From NCBI RefSeq assembly GCF_001436505.1, contig NZ_AYYI01000087.1, forward strand, positions 56,083 to 120,082: DNA of 64,000 nucleotides, in the 5' to 3' direction. The notes below the pieces were generated by a model, which searched no databases, was not told the DNA's origin, and was given only the letters and a program-made list of their open reading frames with translations. The position numbers were made by a program, and so were the translations under genes. Shown here in pieces: positions 31,232 through 40,507 of this stretch (position 1 is the stretch's first letter; each line of letters starts with the position of its first letter). The DNA comes from Loigolactobacillus rennini DSM 20253. Lineage in GTDB: Bacteria > Bacillota > Bacilli > Lactobacillales > Lactobacillaceae.

Positions 31232-32061
31232 TGGATTTTAAACGCATCGAAATCATCTTTTTAGTGGTGTTTACGTGCTTGAATATTTTCTTGTTTAATG
31301 CATACAAACAAAACCAGCATGTTGAAACGGTAAAAAATGAAAGTGTCAGCCAAGAAACATTGATTTTGCGTGAGATGCACGAAGATCAAATCAGTACGCC
31401 GAAACTGGCTACTAAAGCAAAAATGGGCTATTATTTATCCAGCCGCCCGACTAACGCGCTCCAAGCAGCCAGCAAACATTTGCAAAGTCAGCGGACCAAT
31501 TTTGACGATAACCGGTTGTACAGCAGTTTTAACCGACCATTAAATCCTAAGGATGGTAGTTATACTGCTGCGTTAAAGCCACTTTTGGCTGATGCACATA
31601 TGATTACGTTTGGCAAGCACTATCAATATTCAAAACGTTTTTCTAGCAAGGATCGACTTGTTTACACGCAAAAATTAGCGGAAGGCGCCTTGTACGATGA
31701 GCGGGGCGAAATTATTTTTCACATTTCCAATAAACAAATTGTCGGTTATCAACAGACTTATGTCGATCACGTAACGACTTTACGAGAAAAAGAACCGACT
31801 ATCAGTGAAAAACAAGCAGTTTTAGCATTGTATAGTAATAATGCCATCGCAAATGGGGCCACTATTAAGTGGACTAAATTAGGTTATTCGCGTTTATTGG
31901 ACGCCAATAATAGTTCGGTTTACATCCCCACTTGGTTCATCGCAGTGGAAAATAAAAATAGTGGCAATATTCAAATCAAGCGGATTAACGGCTTTTCCAG
32001 CGTGTTGATGAAGACTAGCGACGATGAGAATTTGGCTAATGCGACCAGCACCAGCAGTTAA
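31231..32061 (+). CDS. walI: WalK regulator WalI (YycI)
   Basis: 276 residues. A single N-terminal membrane helix (IEIIFLVVFTCLNIFLFNAY) is followed by an extracellular YycI domain with FGKHYQYSKRFSSKDRLVYTQ and VGYQQTYVDHVT. It acts with WalH on WalK. Translation is coupled to walH by TAATG. Confidence 0.92.
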   Translation: MDFKRIEIIFLVVFTCLNIFLFNAYKQNQHVETVKNESVSQETLILREMHEDQISTPKLATKAKMGYYLSSRPTNALQAASKHLQSQRTNFDDNRLYSSFNRPLNPKDGSYTAALKPLLADAHMITFGKHYQYSKRFSSKDRLVYTQKLAEGALYDERGEIIFHISNKQIVGYQQTYVDHVTTLREKEPTISEKQAVLALYSNNAIANGATIKWTKLGYSRLLDANNSSVYIPTWFIAVENKNSGNIQIKRINGFSSVLMKTSDDENLANATSTSS

Positions 32062-32134
32062 ATTAGCGTGCATTGTTGTGGAAAGTCGGTATAATGGAAT
32101 TTAATGAAAGTTTAGTCAGGAATGGAGATCAACC

Positions 32135-32947
32135 ATGGAACAAAAGGACGATCAAATGAAGATCAGTGTGTTAAGCAGCGGTAGTACAGGCAACGTCACG
32201 TATATCGAAACACCGCGGCGCCAAGTCCTAGTTGATGCCGGGTTAAGCGGCCGTAAAATTGAGCGGCTCATGCAATCAATTGGCCGCGATCTCAGTACTG
32301 TCAACGATTTATTTGTGACGCATGAACATACCGACCACGTTAAAAGCGTAGGTATTTTGGCGCGGCGTTACCCACAGTTAAATGTTTACGCGAACCAGCT
32401 AACATGGCAGGCAATGTTGCCAAAAATTGGTAAAGTACCACTGGCGCAGCAACATATTTTTGAAACCGGTGCGTTGAAAAGTTTTGCGGATTTAGATGTT
32501 CAAAGCTTTGGCGTGTCCCACGATGCCATCGCGCCCCAATTTTACCAATTTCAACACCATGACAAAACTTTTGTCATTTTAACGGATACTGGCTACGTTT
32601 CAGAACGGTTAAGTGCGCAAATCAGTGACGCGACCGCATACTTATTTGAATGCAACCACGATGTGGAAATGTTGCGGATGGGCAAGTACCCTTGGCCGTT
32701 AAAGCAGCGGATTTTAAGTGATAAGGGACATTTGAGCAACGAAGACGGGGCCGACGGGCTAATGGATGTTATTGGCAACAAAACTAAGGACATTTTTTTA
32801 GGGCACCGGAGTTTAAATAATAATATGAAAGAAATCTGTCATTTAACCGTGGCTTCCACGTTAAAGCAGCATGATTTTGGTGTGGATCATGATTTTAAGC
32901 TCTATGATACAGAGCCAGACGATGCCTCTGCACTTTTGGCACTGTAA
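32135..32947 (+). CDS. walJ: WalJ (YycJ), metallo-beta-lactamase-fold hydrolase
   Basis: 270 residues. SSGSTGNVTYIE starts the fold, the metal motif is THEHTDH, and further ligands include DTGY and GHRSLNNN. WalJ homologues are nucleases or DNA-processing enzymes linked to mismatch repair and cell division. It closes the walRKHIJ operon. Start ATG 32135 has GGAG eight bases upstream; MKISVLSS at 32156 is an alternative. Confidence 0.93.
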   Translation: MEQKDDQMKISVLSSGSTGNVTYIETPRRQVLVDAGLSGRKIERLMQSIGRDLSTVNDLFVTHEHTDHVKSVGILARRYPQLNVYANQLTWQAMLPKIGKVPLAQQHIFETGALKSFADLDVQSFGVSHDAIAPQFYQFQHHDKTFVILTDTGYVSERLSAQISDATAYLFECNHDVEMLRMGKYPWPLKQRILSDKGHLSNEDGADGLMDVIGNKTKDIFLGHRSLNNNMKEICHLTVASTLKQHDFGVDHDFKLYDTEPDDASALLAL

Positions 32948-33042
32948 AAATTGTAAAATTGTCGCAACTTATTCATTATTTTTTCAAAAAATTACGTTAT
33001 GCTAATGATATTAAATCACGTTACTAAAAATGGAGGTTTGTC

Positions 33043-34293
33043 ATGAAGCAAAATGGTTTAGTGAAAACGGCAATAGTAGCGCTTGTCGCAGCCGTTGTGG
33101 GTGGGGGTGTCGTTTATGGCGGTACCAACTGGTTAAATAGTGGCAGCAGTCCCAATGGCAGTGTCGTTAACACTAGTAATAAATCGGGTTCCACTAAAGT
33201 CAGTAACGTTAAAGTAACCACTAACTCACAAGTATCAAAAGTATTCAACCACACTAAAAATGCAGTCGTTTCCGTGGTGAACCTACAAAAACAAAACCAG
33301 TCTGAGACAGGTTTAAGTGAATTTTTTGGGGGTTCTAGTTCAACAAATGATAAATCCAATAGTGATGAATTACAGGAATACAGCGAAGGTTCAGGGGTGA
33401 TCTATAAAAAGGCCAACGATAAAGCCTACATTGTCACCAACAACCACGTGGTTTCCGGCTCACAAAAAATTGAAGTCATTTTAAGTGATGGGACAAAATT
33501 AACCGCAAAAAAAGTGGGTGCTGATTCGGTTACCGACCTAGCGGTATTGAGCATTGATCCGGATAAAGTTACCCAAGTCGCTAGTTTTGGCAATTCGGAT
33601 AACATCAAAGTCGGTGAACCGGCCATTGCCATTGGCTCACCATTAGGCTCGGAATATGCCACGTCAGTTACCCAAGGGATTATCTCCGCTAAAAAGCGGA
33701 ATGTGACGGTTTCTAATGAAAGTGGCCAGGCAACTGGTGAAGCAACGGTTATTCAAACCGATGCCGCCATCAACCCCGGTAATTCTGGCGGACCACTATT
33801 GAACATTCAAGGACAGATTATTGGAATTAATTCCATGAAGTTAAGTAGTACAGGCAGCTCATCAGGTAGTGATACCTCGATTGAAGGGATGGGCTTTGCG
33901 ATTCCTAGTAACGAAGTGGTTAAAATTATTGACCAGTTAGTGACGAATGGTAAAATTACCCGGCCTGCCTTAGGGGTTACCATGACAGATTTGGCGAACA
34001 TTTCAGCTAATCAACAAAAATCAATTTTGAAATTACCTAGCGATGTCACTGGCGGGGTTGTGCTGATGTCCGTTAAAAGCGGTGCGCCAGCAAGCAATGC
34101 TGGTTTACAAAAGTACGATGTGATCACGGCTATCGGTGGTAAAAAAGTTACCAGCAGCGTTGATTTACGAACAGAGCTTTACAACCATGCCGTGGGTGAC
34201 AAGGTCTCTGTGAAGTACTACCATAATGGTCAAGAAAAAACAGGTACCATTAAGCTAAGTAAATCTTCTTCCCAATTAAACATTACAGAATAG
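33043..34293 (+). CDS. htrA: Membrane-anchored serine protease HtrA (DegP family)
   Basis: 416 residues. An N-terminal helix (about 7-28) is followed by a Ser/Asn-rich linker. The trypsin-like domain has the catalytic triad visible as His in TNNHVV, Asp in VTDLAVL and Ser in GNSGGPLL. One C-terminal PDZ domain (VVLMSVKSGAPASNAGLQKY) follows. It degrades or refolds exported proteins. It lies after walJ as in most lactobacilli and streptococci, with its own RBS (GGAGG). Confidence 0.96.
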   Translation: MKQNGLVKTAIVALVAAVVGGGVVYGGTNWLNSGSSPNGSVVNTSNKSGSTKVSNVKVTTNSQVSKVFNHTKNAVVSVVNLQKQNQSETGLSEFFGGSSSTNDKSNSDELQEYSEGSGVIYKKANDKAYIVTNNHVVSGSQKIEVILSDGTKLTAKKVGADSVTDLAVLSIDPDKVTQVASFGNSDNIKVGEPAIAIGSPLGSEYATSVTQGIISAKKRNVTVSNESGQATGEATVIQTDAAINPGNSGGPLLNIQGQIIGINSMKLSSTGSSSGSDTSIEGMGFAIPSNEVVKIIDQLVTNGKITRPALGVTMTDLANISANQQKSILKLPSDVTGGVVLMSVKSGAPASNAGLQKYDVITAIGGKKVTSSVDLRTELYNHAVGDKVSVKYYHNGQEKTGTIKLSKSSSQLNITE

Positions 34294-34404
34294 TTGCGCG
34301 TGTAGCATCAGACGGTTAACCGCCATGTAGTAGCCTAGCTGAACGAATGGTTCGTGGAACGGATCGTTTGGGCAGCTGGCACAGGTTTAGGATAATTTAT
34401 GCAA
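34294..34404. repeat. Possible diverged hairpin repeat after htrA
   Basis: GTAGCCTAGCTGAACGA pairs imperfectly with TCGTTTGGGCAGCTGG around TTCGTGGAACGG, similar in plan to the apex of the long hairpin family. The outer arms are not clearly complementary, so membership is uncertain. Confidence 0.35.
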
Positions 34405-34459
34405 TCAAAAAGTGGCTGTGGCAGAAAGCTCGTTTCTTTCTGTTACAGCCGCTTTTTTT
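34405..34459 (+). terminator. htrA terminator
   Basis: GTGGCTGTGGCAGAAAG and CTTTCTGTTACAGCCGC pair with few mismatches and are followed by T7. Confidence 0.85.
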
Positions 34460-34739
34460 GACTTACCCTGACCTAGATATAAATAAAGCAGCCGTTCACC
34501 AAACGATGTACTACAGCAACTGTCTGTTGGTTACGTGCTTTTTTGTTAATGATTACCAAACCTAGGTTAGCGCGATTGACTTGAAAAAAAGTGAGTAGCG
34601 CGCTACAAGCGGCATAATGTTCGGTAATTTAAAAACTGGTTTATTTTAAGTAACCGGATAACCTGTGAATTTATTAGGATTAGCTAAACTAAACGCCTGA
34701 CCAATTCAATTTGGGAATGTTAAGAAATGTCAATGTCAA

Positions 34740-35080
34740 TGTGAATAAAAGTTGTGAACAGGTTTTTGCACAACTGTGGATAACTCAAAAAGGCGATAAA
34801 CAAGCAAATTTAGGATTAAAAGTTTTCAACAGGTAAGCTGACCGCTTGTGGATAACTAAAAACGTAGCTACCTGTTTTTATGTTAAAAAGTCTGATATAA
34901 TAGCATTTATGGACAACAAAGCGCGCTATACCGAACGTTAAATCAACTGTGGATAACATTTAAAATAAAAAAAGTAGCTTTTTTTGGCTTACTGGATTTA
35001 GTACGCGAAAAAAGGTTTGCCCCTATATTTAGGCTGCAGGTTGTTAACATGTTGATAACTCTTGTGGACAACTTGTGTAT
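34740..35080. other. DnaA-box cluster upstream of rlmH
   Basis: Perfect boxes TGTGGATAA lie at 34775-34783, 34847-34855 and 34948-34956, all in one orientation. TGTGGACAA follows at 35063-35071, with weaker GTTGTGAACA (34751) and GTTGATAAC (35051). A TATAAT (about 34893) suggests an rlmH promoter inside the cluster. It lies about 28 kb from oriC with no other gene. It may titrate DnaA, regulate rlmH or be a remnant origin element. Confidence 0.7.
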
Positions 35081-35140
35081 AGACGTGAATAAAATAAATT
35101 TAGCTTGCGCAATTTTTAGCGCGCTGAGTAGGAGGAACAC

Positions 35141-35623
35141 ATGCTGACGGTAAAAATTATCGGTGTTGGAAAATTAAAAGAAAAGTACTTACGCCAAGGA
35201 ATGGCGGAGTACGCCAAGCGCTTAGACACTTTTTGTAAATTAAAAGTCATCCAAGTGGCGGACGAAAAGGCGCCAGAGAACTTAAGCGCCGCTGAAATGA
35301 CTGACGTTAAGGCAAAAGAAGGCCAGCGGGTATTAGCTAAAATTGGCCCCCGGGATTACGTTTATGCACTGGCTATTGAAGGGCAGCAGCGTAGTTCAGA
35401 AGCTTTTGCGGCCGAGTTAGATCAATTACCGACTTATGGGCATTCGGTCATCACCTTTGTTATCGGTGGCTCTTTAGGGCTGTCACCAGCAGTGTTGCAA
35501 CGCAGCGACACCCAGCTAAGCTTTGGCAAATTAACTTTGCCCCACCAATTGATGCGTTTAGTGTTGATTGAACAAATTTACCGCGGGTTTATGATCAATG
35601 CGGGGCGGCCTTACCATAAATAA
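35141..35623 (+). CDS. rlmH: 23S rRNA pseudouridine1915 N3-methyltransferase RlmH
   Basis: 160 residues. [33 protein letters not shown] and the conserved end [19 protein letters not shown] identify this SPOUT methyltransferase (OrfX). It methylates pseudouridine 1915 in helix 69 of 23S rRNA. AGGAGGAAC precedes ATG 35141. The 3' end carries the same conserved motif that SCC elements use in staphylococci, but no cassette is seen here. Confidence 0.96.
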   Translation: MLTVKIIGVGKLKEKYLRQGMAEYAKRLDTFCKLKVIQVADEKAPENLSAAEMTDVKAKEGQRVLAKIGPRDYVYALAIEGQQRSSEAFAAELDQLPTYGHSVITFVIGGSLGLSPAVLQRSDTQLSFGKLTLPHQLMRLVLIEQIYRGFMINAGRPYHK

Positions 35624-35641
35624 AGGAGGTGCAGACCAGCC

Positions 35642-36226
35642 ATGCAACGTGCACAAGCTGTTTTTAATGCAATTCAACGCGACCAACAAAATAGCGTGTT
35701 TACACGGCAAGGGATTCAGCCACTTTATCAGGTGCTGCCGCAAGCGCGGATTTTAATTGTCAGTCAAGCACCTAGTAAAAAGGCTCAGCAAGCGATGATT
35801 TTCTGGCATGATCCTAGTGGTGACCGTTTACGGCGCTGGATGGGTGTCAGTGCGGCTGAATTTTACCATGCTGGTAAGATTGCCGTTTTACCGTTAGATT
35901 TTTATTATCCAGGTAAAGGGAAACACGGTGATTTACCGCCGCGGAAAGGTTTTGCGCAAAAGTGGCACCCGCCTTTATTAGCGTTGATGCCCCACATTCA
36001 ATTGACCTTGCTTATCGGTCAGTACGCACAGCGCTACTATTTAGGTGCTGCGCGGGAAAAAACGCTCACTGCCACTGTACAGCATTACCGAACATACTTA
36101 CCCCGTTATTTCCCGTTAGTCCACCCCTCACCGCTAAATTATGGTTGGCTGCACCGTAATCCTTGGTTTGAAGCTGATGTCGTGCCTGATTTACAAAAGC
36201 AAGTGCGACAATTACTGACAGATTGA
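35642..36226 (+). CDS. Uracil-DNA glycosylase superfamily protein
   Basis: 194 residues. ARILIVSQAPSKKAQQ, TLLIGQYAQRYY and VHPSPLNYGWLHRNPWFE follow the layout of the small UDG-fold proteins seen in Firmicutes. The Asp/Asn usual in the first motif (GxDP) is replaced by QAPS, so activity as a true glycosylase is not assured. AAAGGAGG precedes ATG 35642. It is cotranscribed with rlmH with an 18-base gap. Confidence 0.8.
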   Translation: MQRAQAVFNAIQRDQQNSVFTRQGIQPLYQVLPQARILIVSQAPSKKAQQAMIFWHDPSGDRLRRWMGVSAAEFYHAGKIAVLPLDFYYPGKGKHGDLPPRKGFAQKWHPPLLALMPHIQLTLLIGQYAQRYYLGAAREKTLTATVQHYRTYLPRYFPLVHPSPLNYGWLHRNPWFEADVVPDLQKQVRQLLTD

Positions 36227-36236
36227 CGTTAAAATA

Positions 36237-36275
36237 AAAAAAGCACCAACGCTTTTTTCAGCGTTGGTGCTTTTA
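36237..36275. terminator. Bidirectional terminator
   Basis: AAGCACCAACGC and GCGTTGGTGCTT form a perfect 12-bp stem with A- and T-rich flanks. It serves the gene before it on the plus strand and the MMPL gene on the minus strand. Confidence 0.9.
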
Positions 36276-36287
36276 GTTTGTTAAAGC

Positions 36288-39200
36288 TTAGTGCTTCCGT
36301 TTTTTAATGTTGTCATTGAGTGTATCGTCGATCGGGTAGGTCAGGCGGATTAAACTGGAAATGACCACTGGCAAAATGAAGACTAAGATTACTAAGCCGA
36401 TGATCACGGCCAGTGCAACTTGAATCAAGGTTAAGACGCCTGATGGAATCAATGCGGCAAAAGTTCCACTCAAGATAATTGCGGCAGAGATGACCACGGC
36501 ACCGATAACACCTGAAGCGGCGATGATTCGTGTACTTGGTGTACCATCGCTCAGACCGAATTCACGGTACTTCATCATTAGGAAAATACTGTAGTCAACG
36601 CCTAATGCCACTAACATGACAAAAGAGAAGAACGGTGTGTTCCAAGTTAACATATTTTGGTCTAATACAGCAGTGCTGAGCCAACGCGTCAAGCTGAGTG
36701 ACGTGATGTAAGCTAGCAACAAGGTTCCTAAAATGTAGAACGGCTGTAGAACTGACCGGGTGATGAACATTAATGCAAACAGGATGCCGACTAACATAAT
36801 CGCAGCGGTCCGCAAGAAGTCCCCACTGGCGATGTGGTGTGTGTCAGAGATTGTTGCAGTCTGACCACCGATGGCAACTTTTGCACCAGACAACGGCGTA
36901 CCTTTGAGTTCGTTTTGAACTTCTGATTGTAAGGCATCAATCTGCGCCATGGATTTTGCAGAACTTGGGTTGGAGTCTAAGACAATGGTCATCTTGGTGA
37001 TCTTCTTATTCGCAGACATGTAAGTCTTAATTGCAGTGCCAAAGGTCTTACCATGTAAGACGCTGCTTGGAATGTAGAAGTTCTTAGCAGCAGCAGAACC
37101 TTTCAAACCGCCAAGATAATCATCTGCGCTGGCAACACCTTTATTGATTTTGGTAATGCCACCTTGTGCATCGACTAAACCATTCTTCAAAGTTTGCATT
37201 TGACCAACTAAACCTTGCAATGTGGTGTACATGGTCTTTTGCCCATTGTTGACTTGAATCAAGCCAGCTGTTAATTGCGGTGCTTTGGCGTTTAATTGGT
37301 TAGCGCCACTTGCTAATTGGTTAGCACCAGTAGCAAGTTGACTGACGCCGCTAGTTAAGGCAGGGACTTGACCATTTAAGGTGCCTAACCCATTAGCTAA
37401 TTGACCTGCACCACCATTTAAAGCAGCGGAGTTAGCCGTTAATTGTTGCGCACCATTTGCGGCTTGATCGACACCACCAGTATATTGCTGTAAGCCAGCA
37501 GCTAATTGGTTAACCTGGCTTAATAGCTGTGATTGACCAATGGTTGCTTGGATGGTGTTTTGGTTAGTCACGTTAACGCCACTACCATTGACACCAGCGT
37601 TAAGTTGTTGTGCCACACCAGCTGCTTGGTTAGAAGCAGTCTGTAATTGTGCTAAGGATTGGGTTAAGGTGCCCATTTGATTTTGTAAATCACTTAAGCC
37701 ACTAGTTGCAGCAGCCAATTGATCCGTTTGACCTAACAATTTGTCTGCATTGTCTAACATTGCGTTCATGTTGCTCAATTGTGACTTCAAACTGCTGATC
37801 TCATTGTCGCTTGGCAATTTATCAGCCAAAGCGGTCAAACCAGATAAATCAGGTAACTGTGTTTGTTCAGCTTGTTTTTGCAATTGCGTTAGCGTATTGC
37901 CGTTAGCTTGTAAATTGTTCTTCAAGCTGGCAGAAGCCGTTTTAATAATGGTTTGTGCTTGTGCTTTAGACGCTTCACTGGCATTATCGTCAGCAACAAT
38001 CTTTTCTGCGGCGGCGATGACGGCTTTATCTGCGTCTGCAGCAGCGCTGTCATGCGCACCGATTTGTTTTAACGCAGACTGTAAGGTTTTTTGCGTTGTT
38101 GCTAATGCGTCTGCTTTAGATTGCAGTTGATCAATTTGTGTTTTAGCAGTTTGCAAACTATTCAGTAAGGTTAACATTTTGGTTAACTGTGGCTGCATAG
38201 CTTTCGCTTGTTTAACCTGTTTTTTCAAAGCGGCACTTTGACTGCTGAGACCTTGTAATTGTGATTGCGCTTGGCTTAACTGAGCTAACTTCGATTGATT
38301 AGCACTCAACGCGCTATTAATCTGATTAACGCCGCTAGCAATACCATTGTTATAGGCGGTTAACCCGGCTACTGCTAAAGGCAATTGACTGCTTTGACTG
38401 ACTAATTGTTGGACGCCGCTAGTGACTTGACCAGAATTACCAGCTAATTGGGACAAGCCGGTGTTAAGTTGGCCCACACCGGTTGTATATTGGCCCACGC
38501 CATTTTGCAGCACGTACGCGCCGCTAGTCAGTTGGTTAACGCCACTAGCTAATGTACCTGTTGAACTATTTAGCGTACCTAAACCGTTGCTCAACGTGTT
38601 TGCACCATCAGCTAATTGACCGGTACCACTGGTTAGTTGCTGACTACCGTCGACTAATTGACCAGTGCCATCGATTAATTGTTGGACGCTGCTGAGACCG
38701 CCTTGCATGTTACTTTGGTCTAACTTGGTGCTGGCTTTGTTCAACCCTTTATTGATGGTTTTCAGGCCTTTACCAGCAGATTTCATACCGCCGGTAACCG
38801 TGCCTAACTGCCGGTTAACGTAAAGTTCGTTGACTTTGCTACCCCCAGGCTGGGTGACGGAAGCGACAGTCTTAACGCCGTTTTCTTTTTGCAGTTTCCG
38901 AGTAACTTGATCGATAACTTTCAAATATTTTTCATGATTGAGTTTCTTATTGTTTTGAATGTACAACGTTGATGGCTCCGCAGTGCCTTTAGAAAAGTGG
39001 CGCTGAACCACTTGAAATCCTTGCTTAGCAGGTAGGCTGTCGCTGAGTTCATCAACTGTATCATAGTTAAGTTGGCTACTATAGGTGAATAGGAACGGAA
39101 TGGTGACCAACAAAACTAAGCCTAAAGCGATAAATGGGTGTAGGACAGAATTTTTGGATAAACCGTGCCATAACTTACTGTCACTTTTAGTTTCAAAGGT

Positions 39201-40223
39201 TTTAATCGGCCAAAACATCCGCCGGCCTAAAGTTGCCATGAAAAATGGGTTTAATGTGAGTAACACTAATAACAAAATGGCAACGCCAACAGCGACACCC
39301 ACAGCAGAACGGTAAATGGAGAATTTAGCTAGTGCTAAGGCCGTAAACCCGATTAAAATTGAGGAACCACTATATAAAATGGTGCGTCCAGCAATTTTAC
39401 GGGCGGTTCGCGTGGCCGCCACCGCATCATCTGTGTTGCTCAGCTCATTTTTGAACTGATCATACAGTAAAATGTTGTAGTCGGTCCCAATGCCAAACAG
39501 TACCACCACCATGAACACTTGGGTAAACGACGACAGTGGAAAATTAAAGTAATCCACTAAGTTCATCACAACGCTTAACGAAGTTAGAACTGAAACGCCG
39601 ACAGTAAATAATGAAATCAGCGGGACAATCGGCGAACGGAAGACGATGATTAACACAATAAAAATGAAAATCGCCGCGATCACTTCAGTTTTTTTAATCC
39701 CTTCTTCAGTAGCTTGACTGAAATCATCATTTAAAATGTCACTGCCAGTGACGTAGGTTTTAACCCCCACTGTTTTGGCGGCGTGGCTGATATCTTTGTT
39801 CATTTTGCGAGCGGTATCTTTTTTGCCCACCATTAGCTGAACTAACTGAGTTGATTTGTCTTTTGAAACCAGCTGTTTGCGGGTTGCCGCGTTATCTTTA
39901 GCAGCAGTGACCGATTTAATGTGGTAATGTTTTTTATTATCACGGAAATTGCGCACGGTTTGCGCAATATTATCTTTTTGTGTGCTGGACAGTGGTTGTT
40001 TGCCGTTGTTAAAGACCACGACAACTTGCCGGGTATTCCCCTGACCACGGCCCCATTGATTCTGCATCACGTTGGCAACTTGGCTTTGCGCAGATGCAGG
40101 AATTTTAGTTTGGCCGTATTCACGCACTAGCCGGGTTGTGTTAGGCATGGCAATGATTGCCACGATAATCACCACTAACCAAGCCACAAGTGCGCCCACG
40201 TGCCGCTCTAAAAAGTGTCTCAA
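36288..40223 (-). CDS. Giant MMPL/RND-family membrane protein with long repeat domain
   Basis: About 1311 residues. One N-terminal helix is followed by a first extracellular domain and an RND-like block of about five helices (FGIGTDYNILLYDQFKNE). A very long extracellular region (about 460-1070) has many repeats of the LxxGxxQLxxG type mixed with coiled coil (about 630-850). A second MMPL helix block (LGVDYSIFLMMKYREF) and basic tail end the protein. The fusion resembles YhgE/Pip-type repeats joined to MMPL. It probably exports lipids or polymers; the substrate is unknown. TTG 40223 with AGAGG seven bases upstream fits better than ATG 40244, which lacks an RBS. Confidence 0.85.
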   Translation of the reverse strand: MRHFLERHVGALVAWLVVIIVAIIAMPNTTRLVREYGQTKIPASAQSQVANVMQNQWGRGQGNTRQVVVVFNNGKQPLSSTQKDNIAQTVRNFRDNKKHYHIKSVTAAKDNAATRKQLVSKDKSTQLVQLMVGKKDTARKMNKDISHAAKTVGVKTYVTGSDILNDDFSQATEEGIKKTEVIAAIFIFIVLIIVFRSPIVPLISLFTVGVSVLTSLSVVMNLVDYFNFPLSSFTQVFMVVVLFGIGTDYNILLYDQFKNELSNTDDAVAATRTARKIAGRTILYSGSSILIGFTALALAKFSIYRSAVGVAVGVAILLLVLLTLNPFFMATLGRRMFWPIKTFETKSDSKLWHGLSKNSVLHPFIALGLVLLVTIPFLFTYSSQLNYDTVDELSDSLPAKQGFQVVQRHFSKGTAEPSTLYIQNNKKLNHEKYLKVIDQVTRKLQKENGVKTVASVTQPGGSKVNELYVNRQLGTVTGGMKSAGKGLKTINKGLNKASTKLDQSNMQGGLSSVQQLIDGTGQLVDGSQQLTSGTGQLADGANTLSNGLGTLNSSTGTLASGVNQLTSGAYVLQNGVGQYTTGVGQLNTGLSQLAGNSGQVTSGVQQLVSQSSQLPLAVAGLTAYNNGIASGVNQINSALSANQSKLAQLSQAQSQLQGLSSQSAALKKQVKQAKAMQPQLTKMLTLLNSLQTAKTQIDQLQSKADALATTQKTLQSALKQIGAHDSAAADADKAVIAAAEKIVADDNASEASKAQAQTIIKTASASLKNNLQANGNTLTQLQKQAEQTQLPDLSGLTALADKLPSDNEISSLKSQLSNMNAMLDNADKLLGQTDQLAAATSGLSDLQNQMGTLTQSLAQLQTASNQAAGVAQQLNAGVNGSGVNVTNQNTIQATIGQSQLLSQVNQLAAGLQQYTGGVDQAANGAQQLTANSAALNGGAGQLANGLGTLNGQVPALTSGVSQLATGANQLASGANQLNAKAPQLTAGLIQVNNGQKTMYTTLQGLVGQMQTLKNGLVDAQGGITKINKGVASADDYLGGLKGSAAAKNFYIPSSVLHGKTFGTAIKTYMSANKKITKMTIVLDSNPSSAKSMAQIDALQSEVQNELKGTPLSGAKVAIGGQTATISDTHHIASGDFLRTAAIMLVGILFALMFITRSVLQPFYILGTLLLAYITSLSLTRWLSTAVLDQNMLTWNTPFFSFVMLVALGVDYSIFLMMKYREFGLSDGTPSTRIIAASGVIGAVVISAAIILSGTFAALIPSGVLTLIQVALAVIIGLVILVFILPVVISSLIRLTYPIDDTLNDNIKKRKH

Positions 40224-40410
40224 GTGAATTCCTCTTTTCCTCATTTAATTATGAAAATAAAGCACTGAAAGCTCACCTTTACCAAGGGTTATATGAAAAC
40301 ATTTTACTCATTTTCAGCAATTTGTCAATGACTTCGAATGTCCATTATGGATTTTCTTACTATTTTATTTTTTTGTCTAACTAGCTGGCAGACTGTTATA
40401 TAGGTAGTAA

Positions 40411-40446
40411 AAAAGTTAAGCGCGCTTGATAGCGCGCTTAACTTTT
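40411..40446. promoter_or_regulatory. Perfect 16-bp inverted repeat in a divergent promoter region
   Basis: AAAAGTTAAGCGCGCT and AGCGCGCTTAACTTTT are separated by four bases. The two flanking genes read away from it, so a terminator role is odd. It could be an operator or an insulator. The -10-like TATGGT of the next gene lies about 15 bases downstream. Confidence 0.6.
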
Positions 40447-40507
40447 AGTTAACAATGATTATGGTAAACTTAGTGGGCAATTAATTTTTAATTTAAGGGA
40501 TGGAACG

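Noticed and set aside
34347..34565. 72-codon frame after htrA
   Set aside because: It crosses the htrA terminator and has no RBS or recognisable protein.
35600..35630. SCC-like cassette at the 3' end of rlmH
   Set aside because: The conserved rlmH end is present, but no ccr genes or repeats follow; the next gene is 18 bases away.
37741..38130. Plus-strand frame of 129 codons opposite the MMPL gene
   Set aside because: It is a shadow of the Ala/Gln/Leu-rich repeat region, with no RBS or family features.
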